Shown: positions 45,443-54,251, counted from the first letter of the stretch. The stretch is 64,000 nucleotides of DNA from CBDCMJ01 sp965218875 (GCA_965218875.1 OZ244707.1:558001-622000), one strand, 5' to 3'. Made by a program: numbers and translations. Notes: generated by a model not told the origin, from the sequence alone.

Positions 45443-46030
45443 TCAAGGCGGCATCAATCCCCCGGAGAGGGCCGAGACATACGCGGTAACGAAGCTGGAG
45501 AACGGCCTGCCCGGAGACATAAACTCCACAAGGACACCCGCCTTCAGGTCAGGGTCCTGCATCTCGTTCAGGCGTAGTATCAATTGGTCTCTCAGGTCCA
45601 GGCGCAGATTCCAGAGGTGACCAGGGTCGTTTTCGCTCCGGCCACTATCGTTCAGGTCGATGTCCCGGATGGTCCGGCGGGCTAACGACCAATCGGGCGG
45701 GTCGAGTCGGGCTGAAGGTTTCATTTCGCCGGTGTCGACGTCATAGTCGAAGTACTCAGACGCTGGGCGCCGACTGTCACATGCGTTTGGCGTGACGTAT
45801 TCTGAGACACCCACGTACCGGGAGTCCTCGGCTGTCAACCACCGGTTGGTTGCCGCGTCGTCGTAGCCCGGCCAACCGCTGCCTTTGGCCTGATTGCAGC
45901 GGCGGCAAGAGTGGACTAGGTTCAGCCAGTCGAGAGTAAGGTGAGGGAACCGGCTCTGGGGCCGGAAATGGTCGACAGTCGCCTCTTCCGGTAAGCCTTC
46001 ACAGTAGGCGCACACACCCGCGAAGTCCAC
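45443..46030 (-). CDS. ptuB: PtuB-like HNH endonuclease of a Septu-type defence pair
   Basis: An HNH nuclease with CAYCEGLPEEATVDHFRPQS, WLNLVHSCRRCNQAKG: two CxxC zinc pairs around the DH..RP and N..K catalytic positions of the TIGR02646/PtuB type. GTG 46030 is the first usable start. Homology clearly extends about 40 codons further upstream (RRSPEPGFLPRLRAVHSAYRDLT) to near 46147, where an ATC sits after GGAGG, but there is no ATG, GTG or TTG in that stretch. The real start codon is therefore non-standard or mutated. The gene directly follows the PtuA-like ATPase and probably supplies the effector nuclease. Confidence 0.82.
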   Translation of the reverse strand: MDFAGVCAYCEGLPEEATVDHFRPQSRFPHLTLDWLNLVHSCRRCNQAKGSGWPGYDDAATNRWLTAEDSRYVGVSEYVTPNACDSRRPASEYFDYDVDTGEMKPSARLDPPDWSLARRTIRDIDLNDSGRSENDPGHLWNLRLDLRDQLILRLNEMQDPDLKAGVLVEFMSPGRPFSSFVTAYVSALSGGLMPP

Positions 46031-46149
46031 GGCGAGGGCCTCTCGAAGTTGGTAACGGTCTGGCGGAGTCAGATCGCGGTAAGCACTATGGACAGCTCGG
46101 AGTCGGGGAAGGAAACCTGGTTCCGGCGAGCGTCGTACCGAGTGGATGG

Positions 46150-47526
46150 CTAACCGTCCTCCTGGTTGATTTGACGTTGCTGCCTTAGCCTTTCCAATGT
46201 TTCGGCGAACTGTTGCTCGAATATCTCCCGCTGTTTCCTCATTGGGCCTCCCGCGAGCAAGTCCCGGTCGACCAGGTTCCGCAATTCCCCGATTCTCTCC
46301 TGCCGCTGTTCTTCTGCCTGAGGGGTGTCTTGCGGGCCTTCCCCGCGGAGTTGCCGCAACTCGCGGGCGGCGTCGGCGGTCCTGTCGTCCGTCGGGTCTT
46401 CCACGCCCATCAGGTTGCGCAGGATTTCGTCGGCGGTCCAGCCGATAACGTTCTCGGTGTGGGTGGTGTGCGTGACCTGGCCATGGTCGTCCCGATTCAG
46501 CAGGTGCACCTGCCCCGCCTTGAGGCCGGCGACCACGAAGGGCGAGTGGGTGGTGGCGAAGATCTGCAACCCCGGGAAGTGCTCCAGCAGCGCCGGCATG
46601 ACCCGGCGCTGCCAGGTGGGGTGAAGGTGATTCTCTATCTCGTCGATGAGCAAGATGGCCGGCTTATCTTCCCAGCCGTCATGCCAATCATAGTGAAGGG
46701 CCAATTTGAGAGCTAAGGCATATATCCAGAGTAGGGTGCCTTGCGTGCCGGAGCTCAGAGCGCCGACGAATAAAGGCTCCCCCACAACGTCGTCGCTAGT
46801 CACTATCCCTACGCCATGGTGTACAGCTCTTTCTATTTCACCGGCAGTAGAGGTATCTACATCAATCAAGGGATGCGGCGAGTTGCCGGCTATGACCTCG
46901 GAGCAGATGCTCTTCGAGCAGGAGTATCCGAGTTGGACCGCTCGCGCCAGTTGGTTTTGCTGTTGCCGATCCATATCATAGATTGTTGCAGCCATTTCAA
47001 TCCCCCAGTCGACCAAGTGGCCATAGAAAATCCCCCTCCGGCAGAGGTGCGACATGTCCTCCAATGGGCCGTCGACTAGTCCTGGCTGGGGCCCGTTGTC
47101 GTCAGCCACGACGGGAAACGCTGGCGGAAGGGTTACTCGCGTCGAAGGCATGTAGACCAATGGAATCCTATTCCAAATCGGCTCATCATCGTCGTTTCTT
47201 GGCCAATCGATGCTAGCCCCCAATTTGCAATAGGGCGATTCTAGAGCAAAAAAGTCGTGCGGATTGGTGCGAAATCGCGGATGAGGAGAAGGTACGTGGT
47301 CTATGGCCTCGCCTTGATTTCTCACGTGGATATATTCAATCAGACGAAGAATGGTGCTCTTTCCGGAGGCATTGGGGCCGACGAACAGATTCACTCGCTC
47401 ATCGCAATAGAAATCCACGTCCTCTATCGGGGGTATCGATGTAATCTGAAGACTTTCAATGTGCAACTGTGTTCTCCGGTCGCGGGCTGAAGCTCGCTGG
47501 GACTTGTCTCGTAATCTTACCATCAT
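46150..47526 (-). CDS. ptuA: PtuA-like AAA ATPase of a Septu-type defence pair
   Basis: A 458-residue ABC/OLD-type ATPase. Walker A GPNASGKST is at 50-58. The signature-like SSGTQGTLLWIYALALKL precedes Walker B AILLIDEIENHLHPTWQ, and FATTHSPF is the H-loop. The C-terminal part is long, charged and Gln/Arg-rich. The order ATPase then HNH nuclease, with the nuclease frame beginning at or inside the ATPase stop, is the Septu (PtuAB) layout known to give phage resistance. A divergent promoter region separates it from the copper operon. Confidence 0.82.
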   Translation of the reverse strand: MMVRLRDKSQRASARDRRTQLHIESLQITSIPPIEDVDFYCDERVNLFVGPNASGKSTILRLIEYIHVRNQGEAIDHVPSPHPRFRTNPHDFFALESPYCKLGASIDWPRNDDDEPIWNRIPLVYMPSTRVTLPPAFPVVADDNGPQPGLVDGPLEDMSHLCRRGIFYGHLVDWGIEMAATIYDMDRQQQNQLARAVQLGYSCSKSICSEVIAGNSPHPLIDVDTSTAGEIERAVHHGVGIVTSDDVVGEPLFVGALSSGTQGTLLWIYALALKLALHYDWHDGWEDKPAILLIDEIENHLHPTWQRRVMPALLEHFPGLQIFATTHSPFVVAGLKAGQVHLLNRDDHGQVTHTTHTENVIGWTADEILRNLMGVEDPTDDRTADAARELRQLRGEGPQDTPQAEEQRQERIGELRNLVDRDLLAGGPMRKQREIFEQQFAETLERLRQQRQINQEDG

Positions 47527-47658
47527 ACGATTTGCCCTGTCGTCTCAGGACATAATGATGAATGGAATCCCCACAGGGTCAACTCGGAAATCGTCTCTTC
47601 CCCGCAGGCGTTGGCGGCGCCCCGCCCTCCAGCCTTACTCGGCCCGTCCCTGTGCTGA

Positions 47659-47664
47659 TATGAT
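47659..47664 (+). promoter_or_regulatory. Extended -10 of the copper operon, likely leaderless
   Basis: TATGAT preceded by TGA (extended -10), with a possible TTACTC -35 about 18 bases upstream. Transcription would start at or next to the ATG at 47671. No Shine-Dalgarno sequence precedes that ATG. Confidence 0.5.
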
Positions 47665-47670
47665 GGTTGC

Positions 47671-48114
47671 ATGGTGGAGAGTGCCCCCACAGACCGGCTG
47701 CCGGCGGACGTGCGTCGTTGGCTGCTCACCGGCTTCGCCCTGGTCGCGCTGGCCTTGCCACTGTTCGGGCCGGTGCTGGACCATCACTTCGCCGAGAGGC
47801 AGCCGCACCACGTCCACGTTTACCTGGGCGGACCCGTCCCCGACCACGCGCACCCCTACGAGACGAGCGGCCATCGGCACCACGGCCACCAACACGTTCA
47901 CGCCCCCCATGACCCCGGGCAGAACGACGGCATCCTCTTTCTGACCGACCACGAGGGTATAGGTCATGGGCTGGCCACCGTCGTGTCGTCCCCGGGTCAA
48001 GACACCCCAACCTTTCCCGGTTCCAACGCTGTCATCAGGTTGAGCATCCCCGGCGACGGGCCGACGCCTGGGGACGCGTTGGTCCGGCTTCCCAAGAGGC
48101 CGCCTCGAGTCTAG
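47671..48114 (+). CDS. Histidine-rich membrane-anchored protein, copper operon
   Basis: A 147-residue protein, not assigned to a family. One N-terminal hydrophobic segment (WLLTGFALVALALPLFGPV) would anchor it in the membrane. Beyond it is a very histidine-rich stretch (HHFAERQPHHVHVYLGG, then HRHHGHQHVHAPHD) suited to binding copper or zinc outside the cell. The C-terminal part resembles no known fold. It is the first gene of the copper/redox operon, followed after about 110 bases by the second metal-binding protein. Metal binding is inferred from composition and neighbours. Confidence 0.65.
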   Translation: MVESAPTDRLPADVRRWLLTGFALVALALPLFGPVLDHHFAERQPHHVHVYLGGPVPDHAHPYETSGHRHHGHQHVHAPHDPGQNDGILFLTDHEGIGHGLATVVSSPGQDTPTFPGSNAVIRLSIPGDGPTPGDALVRLPKRPPRV

Positions 48115-48224
48115 CTCCTTCTCAGCACTGGTCTACCTGGTCCCGGCGGGCTAACGGCTCCGGAGGCGCGGCACGAAAGCGCCGTCGCACCCGTACGCCT
48201 GACAATTCTTTGGAAGGAGCACCC

Positions 48225-49052
48225 ATGCAATTGATATCGCACAACAAGGCGTGGCTCGTGGCGGCCCTGGCGGCTGTCTTGAGCTTGACCGCAGGCGTTG
48301 CCCTGGCCCATGAGGGGCGGGACGTGGGACCGTACCGCTTCGTCGTGGGCTGGGTCGAAGAACCGGCATACGAGGGCTTCAAGAACGGCGTGGAAGTACG
48401 GGTGACCAAGGTGGCGGGCAATGACCAAGAGGGCCACGACGATGACCAGGGGTCCGTGGCCGGCGAGGATGGACACGGGGACGAGCCCATGGACGAGGGT
48501 CAGGGCCACGTGAGCGGCGGCGAGGAGCCGCCGGCGGAAACCCTCGGTGACCCGACCAACGGGCACGGTGGCGGCGGAATGGTCCCCGTGGCGGGGCTGC
48601 AGGACACCTTGCAGGTGGAGGTGACCCACCCGGCTACCGGGGTGTCGAGGGTGGCGGACCTGCGGGCCGTGCCGGAGGCGCCCGGCCACTACACATCAGA
48701 CCTCATACCCACCGCCCCCGGGATCTACGTGTTTCGAGTCTTCGGCTCCATCGAAGGCGCCGGCGTTAACGAGACATTCCCCTCCATGGGAGCGGGAGGC
48801 CAGTTCGACGACATCCGATCGGCAGCGGACTTGCAATTCCCCCAGGCGCTGCCCGCGGTCCGGGAGCTGGAAAGCGCCGTGAGGGGCGCGCTGGATACGG
48901 CGCGGCAAGCCCAGGACGCGGCGCTGGCGGCGTCGGCTGACGAAGGCGGCGGCTCCTCCACCAACATCCTGGCCGTCGTGGCCATAGTCCTGGGGGCCCT
49001 GGGAATCGCGTCAGGGGTGGGGGCGGTGATGCTGGCCCTCAGGAGGAGGTGA
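48225..49052 (+). CDS. Exported protein with His/Asp/Glu-rich loop and C-terminal membrane anchor, copper operon
   Basis: A 275-residue protein from ATG 48225 (GGAAGGAG upstream; an in-frame TTG lies at 48210). It has an N-terminal signal peptide ending near VALAHEG, then the conserved opening DVGPYRFVVGWVEEPAYEG. A strongly acidic, His-containing loop follows (about 70-120), then a beta-rich domain (LQVEVTHPATG, PGIYVFRVFGSI). A C-terminal helix (ILAVVAIVLGALGIASGVGAVML) with an RRR stop completes it. The ending resembles CopC/YtkA-type beta sandwiches anchored to the membrane. Its stop is 2 bases before the Sec-peroxiredoxin start, so they are one operon. Confidence 0.7.
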   Translation: MQLISHNKAWLVAALAAVLSLTAGVALAHEGRDVGPYRFVVGWVEEPAYEGFKNGVEVRVTKVAGNDQEGHDDDQGSVAGEDGHGDEPMDEGQGHVSGGEEPPAETLGDPTNGHGGGGMVPVAGLQDTLQVEVTHPATGVSRVADLRAVPEAPGHYTSDLIPTAPGIYVFRVFGSIEGAGVNETFPSMGAGGQFDDIRSAADLQFPQALPAVRELESAVRGALDTARQAQDAALAASADEGGGSSTNILAVVAIVLGALGIASGVGAVMLALRRR

Positions 49053-49054
49053 GT

Positions 49055-49678
49055 ATGGTTTCTCGAATCCGGCCCGCTCAGTCCCGGCCTGCTGAGCCAA
49101 CGATACTGCCGGGTGCCCAAGGGAACGGCAGACCCCTGAGGCGCTCGGTGGTCCCAAGAACCCTAGCGCTGGCCTTCATCATACTGGCCGTCCTGGGAGC
49201 AGCGGCTTGCGGCTCCCAGGGGCCCGAGAACGGGGCCCCGGACTTCACGCTGCGTGACGCGTCGGCCCGGCCGGTAACCTTGCACCAAGTGCTGCAACAC
49301 AACGAGGCGGTGGTCATCGTCTTCTACCGGGGCTTCGGCTGAGGGATTTGCCAAAGCCAACTGGAGCAGTTGGCCGGGGCCTATCCGGAGTTCCGCGACC
49401 TGGGAGTCGAGCTAGTCGCCGTCAGCGTCGACGACGTATCGAGAGCGGCGAAAATGGCGGCGGGGACCGGAGCCGCCTTTCCCGTGTTGGCCGACCCCAC
49501 GGCGAACACGGCCCGGGACTACGGAGTCTACAGCCTGCTGGGCGATGGAGTCGCCGCTCCCGCCACCTTCATAGTGGGGAAAGAGGGCGTTATCCTCTGG
49601 CGCCACGTGGGCGAGAACATCGGAGACCGTCCGCCGGTCGCGGAGATACTGCGGCGAGTCCGGGAGGCTACCGGCTAG
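49055..49678 (+). CDS. Selenocysteine-containing peroxiredoxin-like exported protein, U-G-I-C motif (in-frame TGA at 49340-49342)
   Basis: A 207-residue protein if TGA 49340-49342 is read as selenocysteine (residue 96). ATG 49055 has AGGAGG eight bases upstream. An N-terminal hydrophobic segment (LALAFIILAVLGAAAC) looks like a lipoprotein signal. Then comes the AhpC/TSA fold: PDFTLRDASARPV, VVIVFYRGFG, Sec, GIC, QSQLEQLAGAYPEF, VELVAVSVDD, FPVLADP, PATFIVGKEGVI. Homologues read FYRGxWCPxC here, so Sec stands for the peroxidatic cysteine, with Cys99 forming a UxxC pair. An eight-pair hairpin follows the TGA. It lies between copper-handling genes and probably reduces peroxides or disulfides outside the membrane. 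Confidence 0.87.
49340..49374 (+). promoter_or_regulatory. Bacterial SECIS element of the peroxiredoxin-like gene
   Basis: GCCAACTG (49356-49363) pairs perfectly with CAGTTGGC (49367-49374) around the loop GAG (49364-49366). The loop starts 21 bases after the TGA at 49340-49342 and begins with G. This is the strongest of the three SECIS hairpins in the window. Confidence 0.75.
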
Positions 49679-49717
49679 GACCGGGGGCAAGGAGCCGCCG
49701 CCGTAGGCCCATATCTG

Positions 49718-52027
49718 TTGCAGACTCGTCCGGCGACACGACACACCGTTAGCAAGCTGCTGGCCGCTCTTCTGACCGCGCTTGTGGCCGCCGCCGCGGT
49801 GGTGCTCGTCATCGCGGCGTTGGAGACCGGCGTTGCCTTGGGCCACGCGAATCAGGTGCGATCAGAGCCTGCTCCCAACTCGGTTGTGGACGACCCTCCT
49901 AGCACGGTAGCCGTCTGGTTCACCGAGCCCATCGAGTCCAGCCTGAGCAACATACGCGTCCTGGACTCCCGAGGCGCGAGGGTGGACGACGGGGCGAGCC
50001 TGGTGGACCAAAACGACCCCACCGCCATGTCAGTGGGCCTAGAGGCGGTCCCCGAGGGCGCCTATACCGTCGCGTGGAAAAACGTCTCCACCGTCGACGG
50101 CCACCTGGTTCGCGGCTCCTTCGTATTCTCCGTCGGGCAGCCCATATCCGGGGGGCCCGTGGAAGCTCTACCGGAGCCGCTGCTCCAGTCCCCGGCGGAA
50201 CCGTTCCTGCGCTGGCTGTTGCTGCTGAGTGTGCTGGCCCTGGTGGGAGGAATGGTTTTCGAGCTGGTGGTCTCGCGCCCCGTGTTGTTGGCCAGAGGGG
50301 CCGCCGAGGCTGTCAGAAACGTGGGGGCCGGGTTGGCCTCCCGCACCCTCAAGCTGCTGTGGCTGGCCGTCGGCCTGTTCCTGGCGGCATCCATCGCGCA
50401 ACTGCTGCTCCAGACCACCATAGTCCACGAGGTGTCGCTGGGGGGCGCGTTCGGCGACCCCCTAAAGTCCACCTTGGCGGATACCGAGTGGGGAAACCTG
50501 TGGATTTGGCGCGTGGCCCTGGCCCTGGGCTTCGCCGTCACCCTGGCCTTGGGAGCCCTGGACCGTCGCCTGGCGCGGGCGGAGGAAACGGGGCCCCGGC
50601 AGCTCATGGTCCGTGTCGCCGCCCTGGGGTTCGGCGGAGCGGTGTTGTGGACTCTGAGCCTCACCAGCCACGGCGCGGCCACCGCCGGAATACGCTCCAT
50701 GGCTCTGTTCGCCGACTACATTCACCTGCTGGCGGCGGCCTTTTGGATTGGGGCCCTGCTCCACTTCGCCCTGGGCCTGCCCCTGGTGCTCCGGTCCCTC
50801 TCCCCGCGGGAGCGGCTGACCTGCACCACCGCCATGCTCCCCCGCTTCTCCGCCGTAGCCGCCCTGAGCGTAGGGGTGTTGGTGGTTACGGGCGCCTTCA
50901 GCGCCTGGGCGCAGGTCACGGTGGTCCTGGCACTGGCCACTCCCTACGGGCTGACTCTGGTGGCCAAGATAGCGCTGGTCCTGCCGCTGCTGTTCCTGGG
51001 CGCTCTGAACTTCTGGTGGGTCAGACCCAGGCTGGCCCGCAACGACGACGCCACGCCGTGGCTCAGACGCTTTCTGCTGGGTGAGGCGCTGCTGGCGGTG
51101 CTGGTGCTGGCTGCGGTAGGCGTTCTGATCAGCCTGGAGCCGGCGCGCCAGGTGGCCGCGCGAGAGGGGAAAGGGGTGTCGAACTCCCTGGTCTTCAGCG
51201 ACACCGTCGAAGGGACGGCCATGACCCTGGAGATCGAGCCGGCCCGGGTGGGGCCAAACGACCTCTCCGTGGCGCTGCGGGATAGGCTGGGCAATCCCAT
51301 CGCCAACACGTCAGAGGTTTCCCTGTGGCTGAGCTACCTGGACGCCGACCTGGGCGAGGAGGTGGAGCGCGCCACGGCGGTGGGCGACGGCAAGTACGTC
51401 TTGGAAGGAAGCCAACTGGGCATAGCCGGACCCTGGCAGGCCGAGCTCCTGGTGCGCCGGCCCGATGCCTTCGACGCCCGCACCGCCTTCCGCTTCGAGG
51501 TCGGGGCCGCCGGCACGGGAGGGAGCGCCTCGATAGCTCCATCCCCGGATACCGCCAGGCTGTTCCTTGGGGCGGGCCTGGCCCTGTTGGGCATGCTGTT
51601 CATGGGGTCGGCGCTGCCGCTGGGCGGCTGGTTCACCCGGGCCGGCGCCGGCGTCATGGTCCCCGGGGCTGCTGGGTTCCTGGCCGGAATGGTCCTGCTG
51701 GCCAACGTCCAGCTTTTCCAGGGGGGCGAGGCGCTGCGGAACCCCTTTCCGCCCACCCCCGAGTCGCTGGAGGCCGGGATGTCGGGCTATGGGCAGAACT
51801 GCCAGGTCTGTCACGGTCCCTCGGGCCGGGGAGACGGCCCGGCCGGGGCGGGGCTGGACCCGCCCCCGGCAGACCTGGTGGTCCACGTGCCCCTTCACGC
51901 CGAGCAGGACCTGTTTCGCTTCGTGCGCGACGGAATCCCCGGCACGGCCATGGCGCCCCTGGGGGACACCCTGGCCGACGAGGAGATCTGGCACGTCGTC
52001 AACTACATCAAGACCTTCGAGGAATGA
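49718..52027 (+). CDS. CopC-CopD-type copper protein fused to a YtkA-like domain and cytochrome c
   Basis: A 769-residue fusion. After an N-terminal hydrophobic signal the CopC domain starts at GHANQVRSEPAPNSVVDDPP (its N-terminal His is a Cu(II) ligand). The CopD-like membrane part follows, with about eight hydrophobic helices and conserved LTSHGAA and DYIHLLAAAFWIGALLH. An extracytoplasmic beta-sandwich of YtkA type (about 485-600) and further helices come next. A C-terminal cytochrome c with the haem motif CQVCH (Cys695, Cys698, His699) and Met-bearing GTAMAPLG completes it. The start TTG 49718 is uncertain. It probably couples copper entry or oxidation to the respiratory chain. Confidence 0.85.
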   Translation: MQTRPATRHTVSKLLAALLTALVAAAAVVLVIAALETGVALGHANQVRSEPAPNSVVDDPPSTVAVWFTEPIESSLSNIRVLDSRGARVDDGASLVDQNDPTAMSVGLEAVPEGAYTVAWKNVSTVDGHLVRGSFVFSVGQPISGGPVEALPEPLLQSPAEPFLRWLLLLSVLALVGGMVFELVVSRPVLLARGAAEAVRNVGAGLASRTLKLLWLAVGLFLAASIAQLLLQTTIVHEVSLGGAFGDPLKSTLADTEWGNLWIWRVALALGFAVTLALGALDRRLARAEETGPRQLMVRVAALGFGGAVLWTLSLTSHGAATAGIRSMALFADYIHLLAAAFWIGALLHFALGLPLVLRSLSPRERLTCTTAMLPRFSAVAALSVGVLVVTGAFSAWAQVTVVLALATPYGLTLVAKIALVLPLLFLGALNFWWVRPRLARNDDATPWLRRFLLGEALLAVLVLAAVGVLISLEPARQVAAREGKGVSNSLVFSDTVEGTAMTLEIEPARVGPNDLSVALRDRLGNPIANTSEVSLWLSYLDADLGEEVERATAVGDGKYVLEGSQLGIAGPWQAELLVRRPDAFDARTAFRFEVGAAGTGGSASIAPSPDTARLFLGAGLALLGMLFMGSALPLGGWFTRAGAGVMVPGAAGFLAGMVLLANVQLFQGGEALRNPFPPTPESLEAGMSGYGQNCQVCHGPSGRGDGPAGAGLDPPPADLVVHVPLHAEQDLFRFVRDGIPGTAMAPLGDTLADEEIWHVVNYIKTFEE

Positions 52028-52082
52028 GGTCTGACGCGCGGGCGGCCAACGCCGGGGCGCGCCGCCCGGCCTGTCGGCGGCG

Positions 52083-53000
52083 CTACAGGATGGCTACGGG
52101 GTTGACCGGCGAGCCGGTGCCCCCGACGACCCTCAAGGGGTTGACGGTGAGCATGAACTCGTAGCGTCCCTCCTCGGCGCAGGCCTCGGCCAGAGGTTGC
52201 AGCAGCGCGTTGTCCAGCAGGCCGATCCCGTAGGCGAAAATGGAGCCGTGGACTGACCAACCCAGGTCGTAGCCGTTGGGCGTAAGGTCCATCATGTCCC
52301 AGGCCAGGAGGCAGCAGTCCGATTCCCGGATGAACCTCAGACAGGAAGCATGGAGGCCGGGCCGGCGGTTGGGGTCGCTTCCCCACAGCGGGTTCCCGTC
52401 CTGGTCCCACTTCTCCCGGCCGCTGTAGACCACCACGGCGTCCCCCGGCTGCAGGGCAACGCCCTGCTCCCGGGCGACGTCCTCCAGCTCCCAGCCGTGG
52501 ACCGGAGCGTCGAAAGCCACGTAGGGCTGTCCGCGGTGCTTGGGGACGTCCAGCAGGACCCCCCGGGTGATGATGCCCTCTTTCCAGTGGTCCACGGCGC
52601 CCCAGGTGGCCCCTTCCATGGTGACCGTCTCGTCGGGGTCCCGGCCGTTCCACATGCCGTCCTCGTTCCAAACGTGGCACAGGGCGTCTAGGTGGGTGGT
52701 GCAGGTGCCGTGGTAGGAGATGCCGTAGAAGTCCGCGGAATAGCCGCACTCCTGGCCTCGCTCCACGCGTTTCATGTAGTGGAGGGCCGGCGACGGGTTG
52801 TTGGGCGCCGGCGTCTTGGGAAACTCGCGGCTCAGGGACACGGCCCGGCCCGACTTCACTGCGGCGGCGGCGGACAGCCGCTTCTCCGGGGTTACCATGT
52901 TCACGGCGCCTATCTGGTCGTCGGGGCCCCAGCGGCCCCAGTTGCGGTCCTCTCTCAGGTAGGCCAGGACCTCTTCCTTGGTCGGCACGCGGCGTTCCAT
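52083..53000 (-). CDS. Cyclase family protein (kynurenine formamidase-like), copy A
   Basis: A 305-residue putative metal-dependent hydrolase of the cyclase family (PF04199, which includes kynurenine formamidase KynB and polyketide cyclases). The metal motif is in YHGTCTTHLDALCHVW, followed by ITRGVLLDVPKHRG and DAVVVYSGREKWD. It is collinear, without gaps, with the gene at 53053-53970, and both share the tail VNPLRVVGGTGSPVNP. The two are therefore a recent tandem duplication. The substrate is unknown. Confidence 0.86.
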   Translation of the reverse strand: MERRVPTKEEVLAYLREDRNWGRWGPDDQIGAVNMVTPEKRLSAAAAVKSGRAVSLSREFPKTPAPNNPSPALHYMKRVERGQECGYSADFYGISYHGTCTTHLDALCHVWNEDGMWNGRDPDETVTMEGATWGAVDHWKEGIITRGVLLDVPKHRGQPYVAFDAPVHGWELEDVAREQGVALQPGDAVVVYSGREKWDQDGNPLWGSDPNRRPGLHASCLRFIRESDCCLLAWDMMDLTPNGYDLGWSVHGSIFAYGIGLLDNALLQPLAEACAEEGRYEFMLTVNPLRVVGGTGSPVNPVAIL

Positions 53001-53052
53001 GGGGTTCCTCCTTCTATTCGGGGCAGAGATGGAGCAAGGGCTGGGCCACCCC

Positions 53053-53970
53053 CTACATTATGGCCACCGGATTGACCGGCGAGCCGGTCCCGCCGACGAC
53101 CCGCAGGGGGTTCACCGTGAGCATGAAGTCGTAGCGGCCTTCCTCGGCGCAGGCTTCAGACAGCGGTTGGAGCAGGGCGTTGTCCAGCAGACCGATGCCA
53201 TAGGCGAATAGGGAGCCGTGGACCGACCAGCCGATGTCGTAGCCGTTGGGGGCCATGTCCATCATGTCCCACACCACCATGCAACAGTCCGACTCCCGGA
53301 TGAACTTCAGGCAGGAGGCGTGCAGACCGGGCAGGCGGTCCGGTTCGCTTCCCCAGATGGGGTTGCCGTCCTGGTCCCACTTCTCCCGGCCGCTGTACAC
53401 CACCAGGGCGTCCCCGGGCTCCATGGTGACGCCCTGTTCCTTGACTATGTCTTCCAGTTCCCAACCGTGCACCGGCTGGTCCAGCGTCACGTAGGGCTGG
53501 TTGCGGTGCTTGGGCACGTCGAGGAGAACGCCCCTGGTGATGATCCCTTCCTTCCAATGGTGAACGCCGCCCCAGTCGGCGCCCTCCATGGTAACCGTCT
53601 CGCTGGGGTCGCGGCCGTTCCACATGCCGTTTTCGTCCCAGAGGTGACACAGGGCGTCCAGGTGGGTGGCGGCGAAGCCATGATAGTAGACGCCGTAGAA
53701 GTCGGCGGAGTAGCCGCACTCCTGGCCCCGCTCCACCCGCTTCATGTAGTGGAGGGCCGGAGTGTAGTTGTTGGGCGCGGGGTTCTTGGGGAACTCCCGG
53801 CTTAGGCACACGGCGCGCCCCGACTTCACCGATCGGGCCGCGGTTACCCGCTTCTCCGGCGTCACCATGTTTACGGCGCCCACCTGATCGTCGGCGCCCC
53901 ACCGGCCCCAGTTGCGGTCCTCCTTCAGGTACGCCAGGACCTCATCCTTGGTCGGCACTCGTCGTTCCAT
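53053..53970 (-). CDS. Cyclase family protein (kynurenine formamidase-like), copy B
   Basis: A 305-residue paralogue of the neighbouring copy A, upstream of it on the same strand with about 50 bases between. It has the same scaffold (MERRVPTKDEVLAYLKEDRN) and metal motif region YHGFAATHLDALCHLW, where copy A has GTCTT; the change lies next to the active site. DALVVYSGREKWDQDGNP and GWSVHGSLFAYGIGLLDN are shared. It may have kept the original activity while the other diverged, or the reverse. The substrate is unknown. Confidence 0.86.
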   Translation of the reverse strand: MERRVPTKDEVLAYLKEDRNWGRWGADDQVGAVNMVTPEKRVTAARSVKSGRAVCLSREFPKNPAPNNYTPALHYMKRVERGQECGYSADFYGVYYHGFAATHLDALCHLWDENGMWNGRDPSETVTMEGADWGGVHHWKEGIITRGVLLDVPKHRNQPYVTLDQPVHGWELEDIVKEQGVTMEPGDALVVYSGREKWDQDGNPIWGSEPDRLPGLHASCLKFIRESDCCMVVWDMMDMAPNGYDIGWSVHGSLFAYGIGLLDNALLQPLSEACAEEGRYDFMLTVNPLRVVGGTGSPVNPVAIM

Positions 53971-54061
53971 AATGCTCCTCCTTCGATTCCCAGGGCATAA
54001 ACGTTCCCGGATACGATACCAAACCGGCCGCCGCCGCGCAAAACTCGCCCCGGCCCGCGCC

Positions 54062-54187
54062 GGGTCTTTTAGTTGTCACCCTGAACGAAGTGAAGGGTCT
54101 CACCGCCGTAGGTGGGATTCTTCGCTACGCTCAGAATGACAAGGTTACGCTTAGGATGACAAGGTTTAGAGGCCGGCAATTAAATTA
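54062..54187 (-). repeat. Dispersed repeat of about 125 bp, copy 2 (inverted relative to copy 1)
   Basis: Read on the minus strand this block matches 13070-13193 from end to end, including the GGGTCTTTT end at 54062 and the GGCCTCTAAACC end near 54175. It contains a near-duplicate of its own TTGTCATTCTGAGCGTA core (TTGTCATCCTAAGCGTA). It lies between cyclase copy B and coxG and contains no gene. Confidence 0.8.
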
Positions 54188-54251
54188 CCCTGGGCCCGCA
54201 CCGGCCGCTTGAGGCCCGAGCTCCGGTGGCAGCCAGGTTAGCCCGGGCCGT

